Positions 28,156 through 36,643 are shown, counted from the stretch's first letter. The stretch: DNA of 64,000 nt from Marixanthomonas sp. SCSIO 43207 (GCF_019904255.1 NZ_CP063203.1:1674001-1738000), one strand, 5' to 3'. Notes: generated by a model from the letters alone, not told the origin. A program made the numbers and translations.

Positions 28156-28443
28156 TTATTTCGTTTTAAAACTTTCATATAGTTCATGAGTCAAATATTT
28201 TTCAATTGGTTTATAGGGCATTTTAAACCATTCATAATTTCCGTTTAATTTCCAGCCATTAATTTCTGATATTGGAATTTTGAATTTTTCAATATTAAAA
28301 TCCAAATCAGTTTCGCAATCAAATAACATTATACTGTCATTTCTGATAATAAAGCATTTGTTACTATGAGGCAGTTTTTGAAAATAAAATTGTTGTGTTG
28401 GTGTTTTACTTACAAAAGTATCGTATAACCATTGGTTACAAGA
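28156..28443 (-). pseudogene. 5'-truncated hypothetical gene
   Basis: A 95-codon open stretch on the minus strand ends at TAA 28156 and has good coding character (FYFQKLPHSNKCFIIRNDSI, KIPISEINGWKLNGNYEWF, KPIEKYLTHELYESFKTK). It has no ATG at its 5' side; a stop codon (28444-28446) precedes it directly. That break coincides with the start of the 26-bp repeat at 28443-28468, so the 5' half seems to have been lost at a rearrangement. I do not recognise the family. Confidence 0.55.
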
Positions 28444-28468
28444 TTAAAGATAGTCTTTTTCGGTTTAG
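28443..28468. repeat. 26-bp direct repeat, copy 1
   Basis: It matches 29201-29226 at 24 of 26 positions (shared TTAAAGATAGT and TTTTCGGTTTAG). The two copies lie 758 bp apart and flank the hypothetical gene at 28595-29149. On the minus strand each contains a -7-like TATCTTTA, so they may be duplicated promoter DNA. The interval 28469-28594 holds no gene that I can support. Confidence 0.7.
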
Positions 28469-28594
28469 CGATAGGTGGTAGCAAATAGAAGATTCGGCAA
28501 AATCAGCTTTGAATAGAGTGAACAATGAACATCTTTTGCAAATAAATATGGATGAATGCAGCGCTGTTTTATGTCGATATACACTAGCTATTTG

Positions 28595-29149
28595 TTATTT
28601 ATTAGCTTCCAATAGTTCTATCAGTGGTTTTTTAAATTCTCTATATTTTTCTGGCATTTGAAGAAATGGTTCGATAGTAAATGTAATTGTGTTTTCCGAA
28701 TTGAAAATCCAATAGTTACCTTCTAGTTTTCCATCTTCAGTCTTAATGTTATTCTGCGGAATGTTGTTAATTGAAAATTCATTTTTTTCTTCATTATACC
28801 AAATTCCTAATACTCTTAAATCTTTCTCTTTTGTATACTTGAGCGTTATATGCGGTTGGATTGTTTTACTGTTGAATGTAAAATTGAATTTTTTAACAGG
28901 AAATTCTTTTAATTCTTTTGACCAAATTAGTGTGTGTTTTTCTTCTGCATCAACTATTTTATTCCATTGTTTCAGCGTTATTGTTTTATCTTCTTCCGTT
29001 TGTATTACTGTAAAAAGCCCTTCCTGAATAATTTCAATTTCTTTATCTTGAGGGTGGATAGTTATAGTAGTTTTATCGGAAGCTATTCTACCATTTTCGA
29101 TACCAAAAAAAGAAGCTAAAGCAAAGAATAATATTTTTATTTGTTCCAT
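28595..29149 (-). CDS. Hypothetical protein with weak signal peptide
   Basis: 184 residues. The N-terminus (MEQIKILFFALASFFGIENG) may be a signal peptide. The mature part is beta-rich and charged (TITIHPQDKEIEIIQEGLFTVIQ, KKFNFTFNSKTIQPHITLKY, NTITFTIEPFLQMPEKYREF). No family is recognised. It is a lone gene between two copies of a 26-bp repeat, which raises the possibility of a small inserted cassette. Confidence 0.6.
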   Translation of the reverse strand: MEQIKILFFALASFFGIENGRIASDKTTITIHPQDKEIEIIQEGLFTVIQTEEDKTITLKQWNKIVDAEEKHTLIWSKELKEFPVKKFNFTFNSKTIQPHITLKYTKEKDLRVLGIWYNEEKNEFSINNIPQNNIKTEDGKLEGNYWIFNSENTITFTIEPFLQMPEKYREFKKPLIELLEANK

Positions 29150-29200
29150 TTATAGTTCAGTTTCAGCTTACAATAGTCTCTTTTAAAAATCTGTTGGGGC

Positions 29201-29226
29201 ATTAAAGATAGTGCTTTTCGGTTTAG
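29201..29226. repeat. 26-bp direct repeat, copy 2
   Basis: Partner of 28443-28468. It lies 52 bp upstream of the hypothetical gene on the minus strand, so its minus-strand TATCTTTA could serve as that gene's -7 box. The rest of 29150-29351 shows nothing further. Confidence 0.7.
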
Positions 29227-29351
29227 AATTGACAGTAATCTAAGTAGGCTACACCTGTATTAACCAAAATGATATAGTCTGTGCGTACTGTAAATGTAAT
29301 GAGTGTTTTAAGTAAGAATTTATTCAGCTAGAGACTTTATGTTTACTTGTT

Positions 29352-29564
29352 TTAATGTTCTTCCTTTGAATATTCTAATATATCTCCTGGTTGGCAGTCT
29401 AGTGCTTCACAAACTGACTCAAGGGTACTAAATCTAATTGCTTTTACTTTTCCCGTTTTGAGTTTAGATAGATTTGCCAATGTAATTTCAACAGCTTCTG
29501 ATAATTCGTTAAGAGACATTTTTCGTTTTGCCATCATAACGTCAAGGTTTACAATAATAGGCAT
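29352..29564 (-). CDS. YozG-like Cro/CI (XRE) regulator
   Basis: 70 residues, almost entirely a compact HTH_26-type helix-turn-helix: RKMSLNELSEAVEITLANLSKLKTGKVKAIRFSTLESVCEALDCQPGDILEY. Such small regulators are habitually encoded next to DUF2975 membrane proteins, as here (3 bp downstream of one). It probably represses its own operon; an inverted repeat upstream of the operon (30151-30183) is a candidate operator. Confidence 0.88.
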   Translation of the reverse strand: MPIIVNLDVMMAKRKMSLNELSEAVEITLANLSKLKTGKVKAIRFSTLESVCEALDCQPGDILEYSKEEH

Positions 29565-29567
29565 AGA

Positions 29568-30107
29568 TTATACGGTTTCTTCAAGTTCTTCTTGATATTC
29601 AACTCCTTTTGAAAAAATAGTGGCAATAATATAAATTACAGCAGACATGAGAATAAATGCTTGACTGTCCATCCAAAATTGACCTAAATTGTCGATCACA
29701 AATCCGTTGTGTTGTAATTTTTTGGCTAATTGTCTTGCAATAAAACTTAAAAGACCAATTGAAAGTGTGTAATAACTTATCTTATAAATTTGTTTTGCGA
29801 CAAAATTATTAAACGGTTCTGAAAGTTTAATTTTAGTTACTAATACCACTACAATGTAAAAAAGTACAGCCTTTAAAATTGAAATGGTAAGGATAAAACC
29901 GTACATCCCAAAAAAGACTAATTTACTAGTTTCATACATTTCGGTTAAATCCAGTTTTTGATATAGACTTTGAACTATTTCTGGATAGAATAAACTGCAG
30001 ATAAAATTTACAATTAAACCACCTGCTTCAATACAAAGACCAACAAAAAGTAACCAAGATACAATCGTCAATCCTTTAAACACAATGTTGTTAACTTTTG
30101 CTTTCAT
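29568..30107 (-). CDS. DUF2975 family four-TM membrane protein
   Basis: 179 residues with four hydrophobic segments (about 12-37, 63-90, 110-128 and 145-165). The pattern FNNFVAKQIYKISYYTLSIGLL matches the interior loop of DUF2975 proteins. Its role is unknown, but the DUF2975/YozG-like XRE pairing is widespread, and the membrane protein may sense a signal for the regulator. It is the first gene of a two-gene operon. Confidence 0.85.
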   Translation of the reverse strand: MKAKVNNIVFKGLTIVSWLLFVGLCIEAGGLIVNFICSLFYPEIVQSLYQKLDLTEMYETSKLVFFGMYGFILTISILKAVLFYIVVVLVTKIKLSEPFNNFVAKQIYKISYYTLSIGLLSFIARQLAKKLQHNGFVIDNLGQFWMDSQAFILMSAVIYIIATIFSKGVEYQEELEETV

Positions 30108-30150
30108 TTCTTACAATGATTATTTTTAGTGAAATAAATATAAATAAAAA

Positions 30151-30183
30151 TTTATTGATAAACGATAAATATTATTCAATAAA
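30151..30183. promoter_or_regulatory. Inverted repeat upstream of the DUF2975/XRE operon
   Basis: TTTATTGA (30151-30158) and TCAATAAA (30176-30183) are perfect inverted arms. GATAAA hexamers at 30157, 30164 and 30185 add direct-repeat character. Possible XRE operator. The remainder of the 370-bp gap holds the AgcS promoter (30388-30395) and AT-rich sequence. Confidence 0.4.
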
Positions 30184-30387
30184 TGATAAATATTTTAAAA
30201 TAGTTTAATTTTTACAATCATAGTCTAGAAAGAAACCGAGTTAGTAGTTTGTTGAAGAATGGTTAATTTAAAATTTTATAAGGATGTTAAAATTTTAAGG
30301 TGTACTCTAAAAGGTTTTACAAAAACATAAGCCACAAAATTAAGTTAAAAATCACACTACCAGCATATTAGTAAAGATTTAAACCGC

Positions 30388-30395
30388 TATCTTTG
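30388..30395 (+). promoter_or_regulatory. -7 box for the AgcS-like gene
   Basis: TATCTTTG, a full consensus match, 83 bp upstream of the start codon; the leader of about 75 bases has no obvious structure. Confidence 0.5.
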
Positions 30396-30477
30396 TGAGC
30401 CCATTGCATAATTCTTATGTTTGCACCTTCAAAATCAAATTTTGTTAACTTATATTTAGTAAATCCTTAAAATTTTT

Positions 30478-32571
30478 ATGAAAAACATATATGTTTTACC
30501 TGTACTAGTATTTTTATTCTTAGCCTTTGGAACGGCGTTTAGTCAAAGCGATACCGGAACACTAGACGTACAGATAGAACATACAAATCCCACCAAAGAA
30601 ATCAATAACGGGAGCGCCTCTCTACAAGTAACCGGAGGTACCCCGCCTTACCGATATAAATGGAGTAACCAGGCTACATCACTTGAATCTACAACCTCAA
30701 AGGGTCTTATTGAAGGGATGGAGCATAGCGTAACAGTAACTGATGCCAACGATAACAAGGTTACAAAAACCTTTACCATTCCTACAGCATCTATCACCGA
30801 AACGTTTAATAGCAACGTACAACCGGCTGTTGATTTTTTGGGAAATATCTTGTTTTGGGATCCTTTTGCTGCAGTAGGCTTATATGATCCGGTAGTTTAT
30901 ACCAACAGCAAACAAATTCCAATTCCAAATTGGGAAGCAACGACCGATAGAGTCTATACCTTAAAAGAATGGTTGCAACCAGAAGGTGCCTCGGTAAAAG
31001 AAGGTGATAAAATTGCTATCCTTGAGACCGATCAAAACGAAACCACTACAGTATATGCATCAGCTGATGGAACCCTTCAGTATTTGGTAGCCGAAGGGAA
31101 CGAAGTATTCAACCCCAATAGCACCACCGATGTTATTGAACAAGGCGCTCATATGTTGGCATTGGTTGAGTATGATGAGCCGCAACCGCTACAACACCCT
31201 AACGGAGATATAAAAACCAATACCATTCCGTTTATTGTTATTTGGCTTATTCTGGGAAGTATCTTTTTTACCTTCCGTTTAGGATTTATCAATATCAGAG
31301 GGTTTAAACATTCTATAGATTTAGCAAAAGGAAAATATGACGACCCCGATGCACCGGGTACCATTACCCATTTTCAAGCTATGGCAACTGCAGTGTCAGC
31401 TACAGTGGGACTGGGGAATATTGCCGGGGTAGCAGTGGCTATTTCGCTGGGAGGAGCAGGAGCTACCTTCTGGATGTTTATGGCCGGCTTTTTTGCAATG
31501 TCATTAAAGTTTGCTGAATGTACCCTAGGAGTTAAATATCGTAACATCGAAAACGGTAGAATTTTTGGAGGACCTATGAATTACCTTCGCTACGGACTCG
31601 AAAAACGCAATATGAAAGGCTTGGGTAAGTTTTTAGCAGCACTTTTTGCATTACTGGGAGTGATTGCTTCGTTTGGCGGCGGAAATATGCTACAATCCAA
31701 TCAAGCATTTAAAATTGTTTCTGAACAGCTTCCCTTTTTAGAAGGTTACGGCTTTTGGTTTGGTGTTGGTTTTGCCGTTTTAGTAGGTATTGTTATCATT
31801 GGCGGTATCAACAGCATTGCTCGAGTAACCGGGCGTGTAGTTCCTTTTATGGCCATTGTGTACATTTTAGGATGTCTTATTGTTATTGGTACACATATCG
31901 AAAACATAGGAGGAGCCTTTTCAGCTATTGTTAATGGAGCCTTTTCTGCAGATGCTTTAAAAGGTGGTTTTATAGGTGTTTTGATTATCGGTTTGCAACG
32001 AGCCGCTTTCTCTAGTGAAGCCGGAGTTGGATCGGCAGCGATAGCCCATAGTGCGTCCAAAACCAACAACCCCATAGCAGATGGATTTACATCTCTGGTT
32101 GAACCATTTATTGATACTATGGTGGTGTGTACTATGACAGCTTTGGTATTGATTTTTACCGGTATGCACGAAGTAGATGGTTTAGGTGGTGTAGAACTTA
32201 CTTCTGATGCCTTCGGAAGTGTTATTTCTTGGTTTCCGGCTGTTTTAGCATTTGCTGTGTTTTTATTCGCCTTTTCAACCATGGTATCTTGGTCGTATTA
32301 CGGAATGCGTTCGTGGACCTATTTGTTTGGTAGAAGTAAACAGTCTGAAATGATTTATAAAGTAATGTTCTTACTGTTTGTAGTATTAGGAGCATCGGCA
32401 AGTTTAGGTGCCGTGCTTAGCTTCTCAGATATGATGATCCTTGCCATGTCATTCCCAAATATCATTGGTCTCTACATAATGTCACCTGAAATCCGTGCCG
32501 ATATGGCTTCCTATTTACAGCGATTAAAAGCCGGTAAACTGTATATAAATGAAAAATTTAAAAAGGCATAA
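30478..32571 (+). CDS. AgcS-type alanine/glycine:cation symporter with SprB-like and degenerate lipoyl-like domains
   Basis: 697 residues. A signal peptide (1-22) is followed by an SprB/PKD-like repeat (about 28-100: SLQVTGGTPPYRYKWSN, VTVTDANDNKVTKTF). Residues 110-140 (AVDFLGNILFWDPFAAVGLYDPVV) look like the amphipathic start of Bacteroidota AgcS proteins. A biotinyl/lipoyl-like barrel (about 150-232: GASVKEGDKIAILETDQNETTTVYASADGTL) interrupts before the first TM. The lipoyl-Lys position of the usual ETDK is Gln186, so it cannot be modified there. Residues 250-690 are a complete AgcS transporter (TVGLGNIAGVAVAISLGGAGA, AAFSSEAGVGSAAIAHSA). It probably takes up alanine or glycine with Na+. 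The added periplasmic domains are unusual. Confidence 0.88.
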   Translation: MKNIYVLPVLVFLFLAFGTAFSQSDTGTLDVQIEHTNPTKEINNGSASLQVTGGTPPYRYKWSNQATSLESTTSKGLIEGMEHSVTVTDANDNKVTKTFTIPTASITETFNSNVQPAVDFLGNILFWDPFAAVGLYDPVVYTNSKQIPIPNWEATTDRVYTLKEWLQPEGASVKEGDKIAILETDQNETTTVYASADGTLQYLVAEGNEVFNPNSTTDVIEQGAHMLALVEYDEPQPLQHPNGDIKTNTIPFIVIWLILGSIFFTFRLGFINIRGFKHSIDLAKGKYDDPDAPGTITHFQAMATAVSATVGLGNIAGVAVAISLGGAGATFWMFMAGFFAMSLKFAECTLGVKYRNIENGRIFGGPMNYLRYGLEKRNMKGLGKFLAALFALLGVIASFGGGNMLQSNQAFKIVSEQLPFLEGYGFWFGVGFAVLVGIVIIGGINSIARVTGRVVPFMAIVYILGCLIVIGTHIENIGGAFSAIVNGAFSADALKGGFIGVLIIGLQRAAFSSEAGVGSAAIAHSASKTNNPIADGFTSLVEPFIDTMVVCTMTALVLIFTGMHEVDGLGGVELTSDAFGSVISWFPAVLAFAVFLFAFSTMVSWSYYGMRSWTYLFGRSKQSEMIYKVMFLLFVVLGASASLGAVLSFSDMMILAMSFPNIIGLYIMSPEIRADMASYLQRLKAGKLYINEKFKKA

Positions 32572-32589
32572 TTAAGTTTATATATTGAG

Positions 32590-32622
32590 AAAAAGAGGTT
32601 CTGTACAAGAGCCTCTTTTTTT
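32590..32622 (+). terminator. Rho-independent terminator after the symporter gene
   Basis: The arms AAAGAGG...CCTCTTT with an inner TTCT/AAGA pairing are followed by a run of eight T. It lies 19 bp after the stop codon. Confidence 0.8.
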
Positions 32623-32761
32623 TAGTATGACATAAACAAGCTGCTAAAATGCTTCGGAAATATAAAAAGAGAAGCTGTTGTATCTGCTGAATTTAAAGGG
32701 GTTATAACCAAAAAAGAATATACTGTGAAAAATATTTCAGAAAAAATAAACAGTAATTTGT

Positions 32762-32793
32762 TTGGAAATTAAAAAAATCTTTGGCAATCTTTG
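32762..32793 (+). promoter_or_regulatory. Promoter of the methionine operon
   Basis: TTG at 32762-32764 and AATCTTTG at 32786-32793, 21 bp apart, fit the Bacteroidota -33/-7 pattern. The riboswitch aptamer begins about 25 bp after the predicted transcription start. Confidence 0.55.
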
Positions 32794-32823
32794 TGCGTAC
32801 AAAGTTCACATCTTTATTGAAAT

Positions 32824-32926
32824 GTTATCAAGAAAGGACGAGGGAATAGACCCGATGACTCCTTAGCAACCTCCCGATCATTCGGGGAAGGTGCTACATT
32901 CTATCCCAATGTTGGGAATAGATAAC
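32824..32926 (+). ncRNA. SAM-I (S-box) riboswitch
   Basis: The P1 helix is GTTATC (32824-32829) with GATAAC (32921-32926). Inside are the S-box signatures: AAGAAAGGACGAGGGA, GACCCGATGA, CCTTAGCAACC and GAAGGTGCTA in the usual order. It precedes metY-metX-hom, the classical gene context. The expression platform (32927-33050) is less clear: GTCAAC (32927) can pair with GTTGAC (33008), and a small CGTC-AAAA-GACG hairpin lies near 32995. Binding of S-adenosylmethionine should lower expression of the operon. Confidence 0.93.
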
Positions 32927-33050
32927 GTCAACATTCATTACTGTACCACGTAATGGATATTCTATTCTTCATAACATTTTTCTTATAAGGTTCGTCAAAA
33001 GACGAGAGTTGACTTTTGTGTTATTTTTTATTAACTCAAAAAAAAGAAAA

Positions 33051-34343
33051 ATGAGTACACAGCAAGCAGCAACCCAAGCGTTGCACAGTGGGCACGACGT
33101 AACCGTTCATGGAAATACCCGTGCCGTGCCAATTTATCAATCTACTAGCTACGTGTTTAAAAACAGCGACCACGCAGCCAGTTTGTTTAACCTTACCGAA
33201 CCCGGGTTCATCTATACCCGTATCAACAACCCAACCAATGATATCCTCGAGCAGCGGTTAGCAGCGTTAGAAGGCGGTATTGCAGCAGTGACAACCGCAT
33301 CGGGAACCGCAGCAATTACTACCGCTTTGCTAAGCTTATTGCGAGCCGGTGATCACATAGTTGCCTCAAGTAGTTTGTATGGCGGTACGTACAACTTACT
33401 CAACGTAACGTTACCTCGATTGGGTATAAAAACAACTTTTGTAGATGCCAACCAACCCCAAAAGGTAGCAACTGAAATTCAAGAAAATACGCGTGCTATA
33501 TTTGTAGAATCGTTAGGAAACCCTAAACTGGATGTTGTTGACCTGGAAGCTTTATCACAAGTTTCCAAACAGGCCAATATTCCACTTATTGTTGATAACA
33601 CAGTGGCTACACCGGCTTTACTAAACCCAATACAATATGGTGCCAACATTGTAATTCATTCTTTAACTAAATACATCAACGGCAACGGAACAGCATTGGG
33701 GGGAGTTATCATAGACGCAGGTACTTTTGACTGGACCAATGGAAAATTTCCTGAATTTACAGAACCCTCACCGGGATATCACGGATTAGTTTATTCCGAA
33801 GCACTTGAAGAAGCTGCTTTTATTGCTAAAGTTAGAATTGAAGGTTTACGAGATTTTGGAGCTGCTTTGAGCCCATATAATGCATTTCAAATTTTACAAG
33901 GTCTGGAAACCTTAGAGCTTCGTATCAAAAAGCACAGTCAAAATGCGTTACAATTGGCAACATGGTTGCAACAACAACCCGAAGTGGCTTGGGTGCAATA
34001 CCCGGGGTTGCCGGAAAGCCCATATTATGAACTAGCGCAAAAATACCTGCCAAAAGGACAAAGTGGAGTGCTCACTTTTGGTGTACACGGTGGGTATGAA
34101 GCTGCCAAAAAGCTAACCGATGCTACCAAGTTATTTTCTCTTTTGGCAAACATTGGAGATACCAAATCATTAATTATTCACCCGGCAAGTACAACTCATC
34201 AACAATTGAGTGATGCCCAACAAGAAAGTGCAGGAGTGACCAAAGACCTTATTCGCTTGTCGGTAGGACTGGAAGCTTTTGAAGACTTAACAGCCGATTT
34301 ACAACAAGCTTTTGCAGCCATTGATAAACCGGTTTTAGTATAA
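33051..34343 (+). CDS. metY: O-acetylhomoserine sulfhydrylase (PLP Cys/Met metabolism family)
   Basis: 430 residues from ATG 33051, chosen over an upstream ATG because homologues begin MSTQQAATQALHSGHD. Family motifs are YTRINNPTNDILEQRLAALEGG (about 60), ASSSLYGGTYNLL, and the PLP-lysine segment VIHSLTKYINGNGTALGG (Lys about 207). It joins O-acetylhomoserine and sulfide to give homocysteine (or methanethiol to give methionine). It is the first gene behind the SAM-I riboswitch, so it is repressed when SAM is plentiful. metX and hom, which provide the substrate, follow. Confidence 0.93.
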   Translation: MSTQQAATQALHSGHDVTVHGNTRAVPIYQSTSYVFKNSDHAASLFNLTEPGFIYTRINNPTNDILEQRLAALEGGIAAVTTASGTAAITTALLSLLRAGDHIVASSSLYGGTYNLLNVTLPRLGIKTTFVDANQPQKVATEIQENTRAIFVESLGNPKLDVVDLEALSQVSKQANIPLIVDNTVATPALLNPIQYGANIVIHSLTKYINGNGTALGGVIIDAGTFDWTNGKFPEFTEPSPGYHGLVYSEALEEAAFIAKVRIEGLRDFGAALSPYNAFQILQGLETLELRIKKHSQNALQLATWLQQQPEVAWVQYPGLPESPYYELAQKYLPKGQSGVLTFGVHGGYEAAKKLTDATKLFSLLANIGDTKSLIIHPASTTHQQLSDAQQESAGVTKDLIRLSVGLEAFEDLTADLQQAFAAIDKPVLV

Positions 34344-34351
34344 ATACAAAC

Positions 34352-34381
34352 AGCGGCTATCTATAAGAGGCAGCCGCTTTA
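34352..34381 (+). terminator. Hairpin between metY and metX
   Basis: AGCGGCT (34352-34358) and AGCCGCT (34372-34378) form a stem followed by TTAGTTTAATT. The T-tract is weak, so it may only attenuate or stabilise the message rather than end it. Confidence 0.45.
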
Positions 34382-34392
34382 GTTTAATTGAA

Positions 34393-35412
34393 ATGAAATT
34401 AAATACAGTACACATATCCTACACCACACAAAATAAGTTGTTTTCAGGCACGGTTCCGGTTAGTTATCAAGTGTTTGGTCAACCAATAGGAGCAGCTCCT
34501 GTAGTAGTTGTCAATCATGCACTTACCGGAAATAGTACCGTTTCTGGTTCAAATGGCTGGTGGAAAGACTTAATAGGAAATAATAAATGTATTGATACGC
34601 ACCACTATACAGTAATAGCTTGCAACATCCCGGGCAATGGGTATGATACCTTTTTGTGGGAAAACCATCAAGTTTGCTCAGTGTATGATGTGGCTATGCT
34701 TTTTTTGAAAACACTGCAAAAACTGCAAATAAAAAAAGTATTTGCAATGTTGGGTGGTTCATTGGGAGGTGCCATAGCTTGGCAAATGACTGTTTTGCAA
34801 CCCGAGTTATGTACACACGTTATTCCTATAGCAACTGATTGGAAAACTACCGATTGGCTGTTGGCAAATTGCACCATTCAAGATCAAATTTTAAATCATT
34901 CCAATAATCCGGTTTACGATGCACGTATTCATGCCATGACACTCTATCGAACGCCTCAATCGCTTCAGCAAAAATTTAACAGAAGCAGAGATGAAGTTCA
35001 TCAAAAGTATCAAGTGGAAAGTTGGTTGCACCATCACGGACTAGCTATTCAAAATCGATTTACAAGGCAAGCATATAAAACCATGAACCATTTATTGCGT
35101 ACCATCAATATTACAAAAGATACCGGCAATTTTTTAGCTTCCATCAGAACTATAAAATCAACACTTCATCTTATAGGAGTAGACACCGATTTATTATTTC
35201 CGAATCGAGAAATTAAAGCTGCATATGATCTAGGAAAAACCATTAAAAGCAATATGTATCATCACACCATTCAATCGATTCATGGGCATGATGCTTTTTT
35301 ACTAGAACTGGATCAATTAAAAACCATATTACAACCCATTTTTAAAATAGAAACACCTTATGAGTACGTTAGTACAGAAGACAGAACAGCAAACTCCATT
35401 TCAGTTAATTGA
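34393..35412 (+). CDS. metX: Homoserine O-acetyltransferase-like alpha/beta hydrolase
   Basis: 339 residues. NHALTGNSTVSGSNGWW (about 41-57) corresponds to the HALTG oxyanion region of MetX proteins, GGSLGG (121-126, Ser123) is the nucleophile elbow, and SIHGHDAFLLE near 303 supplies the catalytic His. It should transfer acetyl from acetyl-CoA to homoserine. It is shorter and more divergent than textbook MetX, but its position between metY and hom supports the role. Its 3' end overlaps hom by 53 bp. Confidence 0.85.
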   Translation: MKLNTVHISYTTQNKLFSGTVPVSYQVFGQPIGAAPVVVVNHALTGNSTVSGSNGWWKDLIGNNKCIDTHHYTVIACNIPGNGYDTFLWENHQVCSVYDVAMLFLKTLQKLQIKKVFAMLGGSLGGAIAWQMTVLQPELCTHVIPIATDWKTTDWLLANCTIQDQILNHSNNPVYDARIHAMTLYRTPQSLQQKFNRSRDEVHQKYQVESWLHHHGLAIQNRFTRQAYKTMNHLLRTINITKDTGNFLASIRTIKSTLHLIGVDTDLLFPNREIKAAYDLGKTIKSNMYHHTIQSIHGHDAFLLELDQLKTILQPIFKIETPYEYVSTEDRTANSISVN

Positions 35413-36514
35413 CTTGGACTCTATAAAACGAAAAAAAGTAAATTTGGCTGTATTTGGGCATGGCAATGTAGGAAGCCGTCTTATAGATCAAATTTTAAAA
35501 TCTCAGAAAGAACTTAAAAATCGACGTCGCTTAGACCTCTCTATTTTTGTAGTTGCCAACTCAAAAACGGCTTTGTTTCAAAAAAACGGCATATCTACTT
35601 CTTGGCAAAGTACCAAACGAGAAGAAGGCATACCGTATTCTGTAAACGAGATTATTCAATTTGCAAAAGAACACAACTTAGAAAATTGCATAGCCATCGA
35701 TAATACGGCAGATGCAGCGTTTGTGCAAACGTATCCACATTTGGTAAAAGCAGGGTTTAGCTTGGTGTCCTCCAATAAGATAGGGAACACTATCGATCTA
35801 AACTTTTATAAAAACCTTCGCCAAACTTTAGATGAACAAAACCAATCTTATTTGTATGAAACCAATGTAGGCGCCGGGTTACCGCTTATTGATACCATTA
35901 AGTTACTGCATCTTTCTGGAGAAAACATCACTCGTATAAAAGGAGTTTTTTCCGGTTCGCTTAGTTATTTATTTAACACGTTTTCAGAAAGTGAGCAATC
36001 GTTTAGCGAAACGTTACAGCAGGCTATTCAGCAAGGATATACTGAACCAGATCCGAGAGAGGATTTATGCGGAAATGACGTAGGAAGAAAACTGCTTATT
36101 TTAGCGCGTGAATTAGATTTACATACAGAAATGGAAGATGTCTCTATTCAAAATTTAATTCCGAAGCACTTGCGAACGATTTCCAAAGAAAATTTTTTAA
36201 ATCAATTACATGAATTGGATGTACCATTTCACATTAAACGAAAAAACTTAAAAAAAGACCACGTGTTACGATACATAGGCGATTTACACGGAGACCTTTC
36301 TAAAGAAGATGGAGCACAGTTACACGTAAGTTTAACAGCTGTTCCCAAAAATAGTGCTTTAGGACAGTTAAAAGGAAGTGATTCTATATTTGAAATTTAC
36401 ACAGAAAGCTATGGAACCAATCCTATCGTTATTCAAGGAGCCGGCGCCGGCGCAGCAGTTACTGCAAGAGGGGTATTTGGTGATGTTTTAAGATTGAGTG
36501 ATCGACTTAACTAA
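35360..36514 (+). CDS. hom: Homoserine dehydrogenase
   Basis: 384 residues. The Rossmann opening LAVFGHGNVGSRLIDQIL (about 29-46) is followed by VVANSKTALF, VSSNKIGN, and the catalytic-domain signature NVGAGLPLIDTIKLLHLSGENI with IKGVFSGSLSYLFNTFSE. YTEPDPREDLCGNDVGRKLLILARE is also characteristic. It reduces aspartate semialdehyde to homoserine. There is no ACT domain or aspartokinase fusion. The first in-frame ATG is 53 bp inside metX, an overlap that indicates translational coupling. Confidence 0.93.
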   Translation: MSTLVQKTEQQTPFQLIDLDSIKRKKVNLAVFGHGNVGSRLIDQILKSQKELKNRRRLDLSIFVVANSKTALFQKNGISTSWQSTKREEGIPYSVNEIIQFAKEHNLENCIAIDNTADAAFVQTYPHLVKAGFSLVSSNKIGNTIDLNFYKNLRQTLDEQNQSYLYETNVGAGLPLIDTIKLLHLSGENITRIKGVFSGSLSYLFNTFSESEQSFSETLQQAIQQGYTEPDPREDLCGNDVGRKLLILARELDLHTEMEDVSIQNLIPKHLRTISKENFLNQLHELDVPFHIKRKNLKKDHVLRYIGDLHGDLSKEDGAQLHVSLTAVPKNSALGQLKGSDSIFEIYTESYGTNPIVIQGAGAGAAVTARGVFGDVLRLSDRLN

Positions 36515-36537
36515 ACCACGATTTCAGGTTGCCGGTA

Positions 36538-36580
36538 TGATAAAAGTCATTGTTCTAGTACAGATATTAAAATACTTTTA
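36538..36580 (+). promoter_or_regulatory. Crp/Fnr-like box and -7 element before USP gene 1
   Basis: The box TGATAAAAGTCA (36538-36549) is followed after exactly 23 bp by TACTTTTA (36573-36580). The same box, spacer length and -7 element recur before the TerB-like gene and USP genes 2 and 3. The box centre would be near -41, a class II activator position. Confidence 0.75.
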
Positions 36581-36643
36581 TAGTGTGATTTATGATTTGT
36601 TATAAAAAGCACAATCATATTTTAATTTTTAAAAAAGAACATT

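Noticed and set aside
31746-32282. 178-codon open frame antisense to the symporter gene
   Set aside because: It lies wholly inside the well-supported AgcS coding region and has a Pro/Thr/Lys-rich translation typical of a shadow frame.
32734-32760. Single TTCAGAAAAAA motif near the riboswitch promoter, like the LytTR repeats
   Set aside because: No second copy at 21 bp; A-rich DNA gives such matches by chance.
32626-32772. Open stretch of 48 codons before the methionine promoter
   Set aside because: Protein-like in part (EAVVSAEFKGVITKKEYTV) but without start codon or Shine-Dalgarno and with no homologous family recognised; possibly a gene relic, not called.
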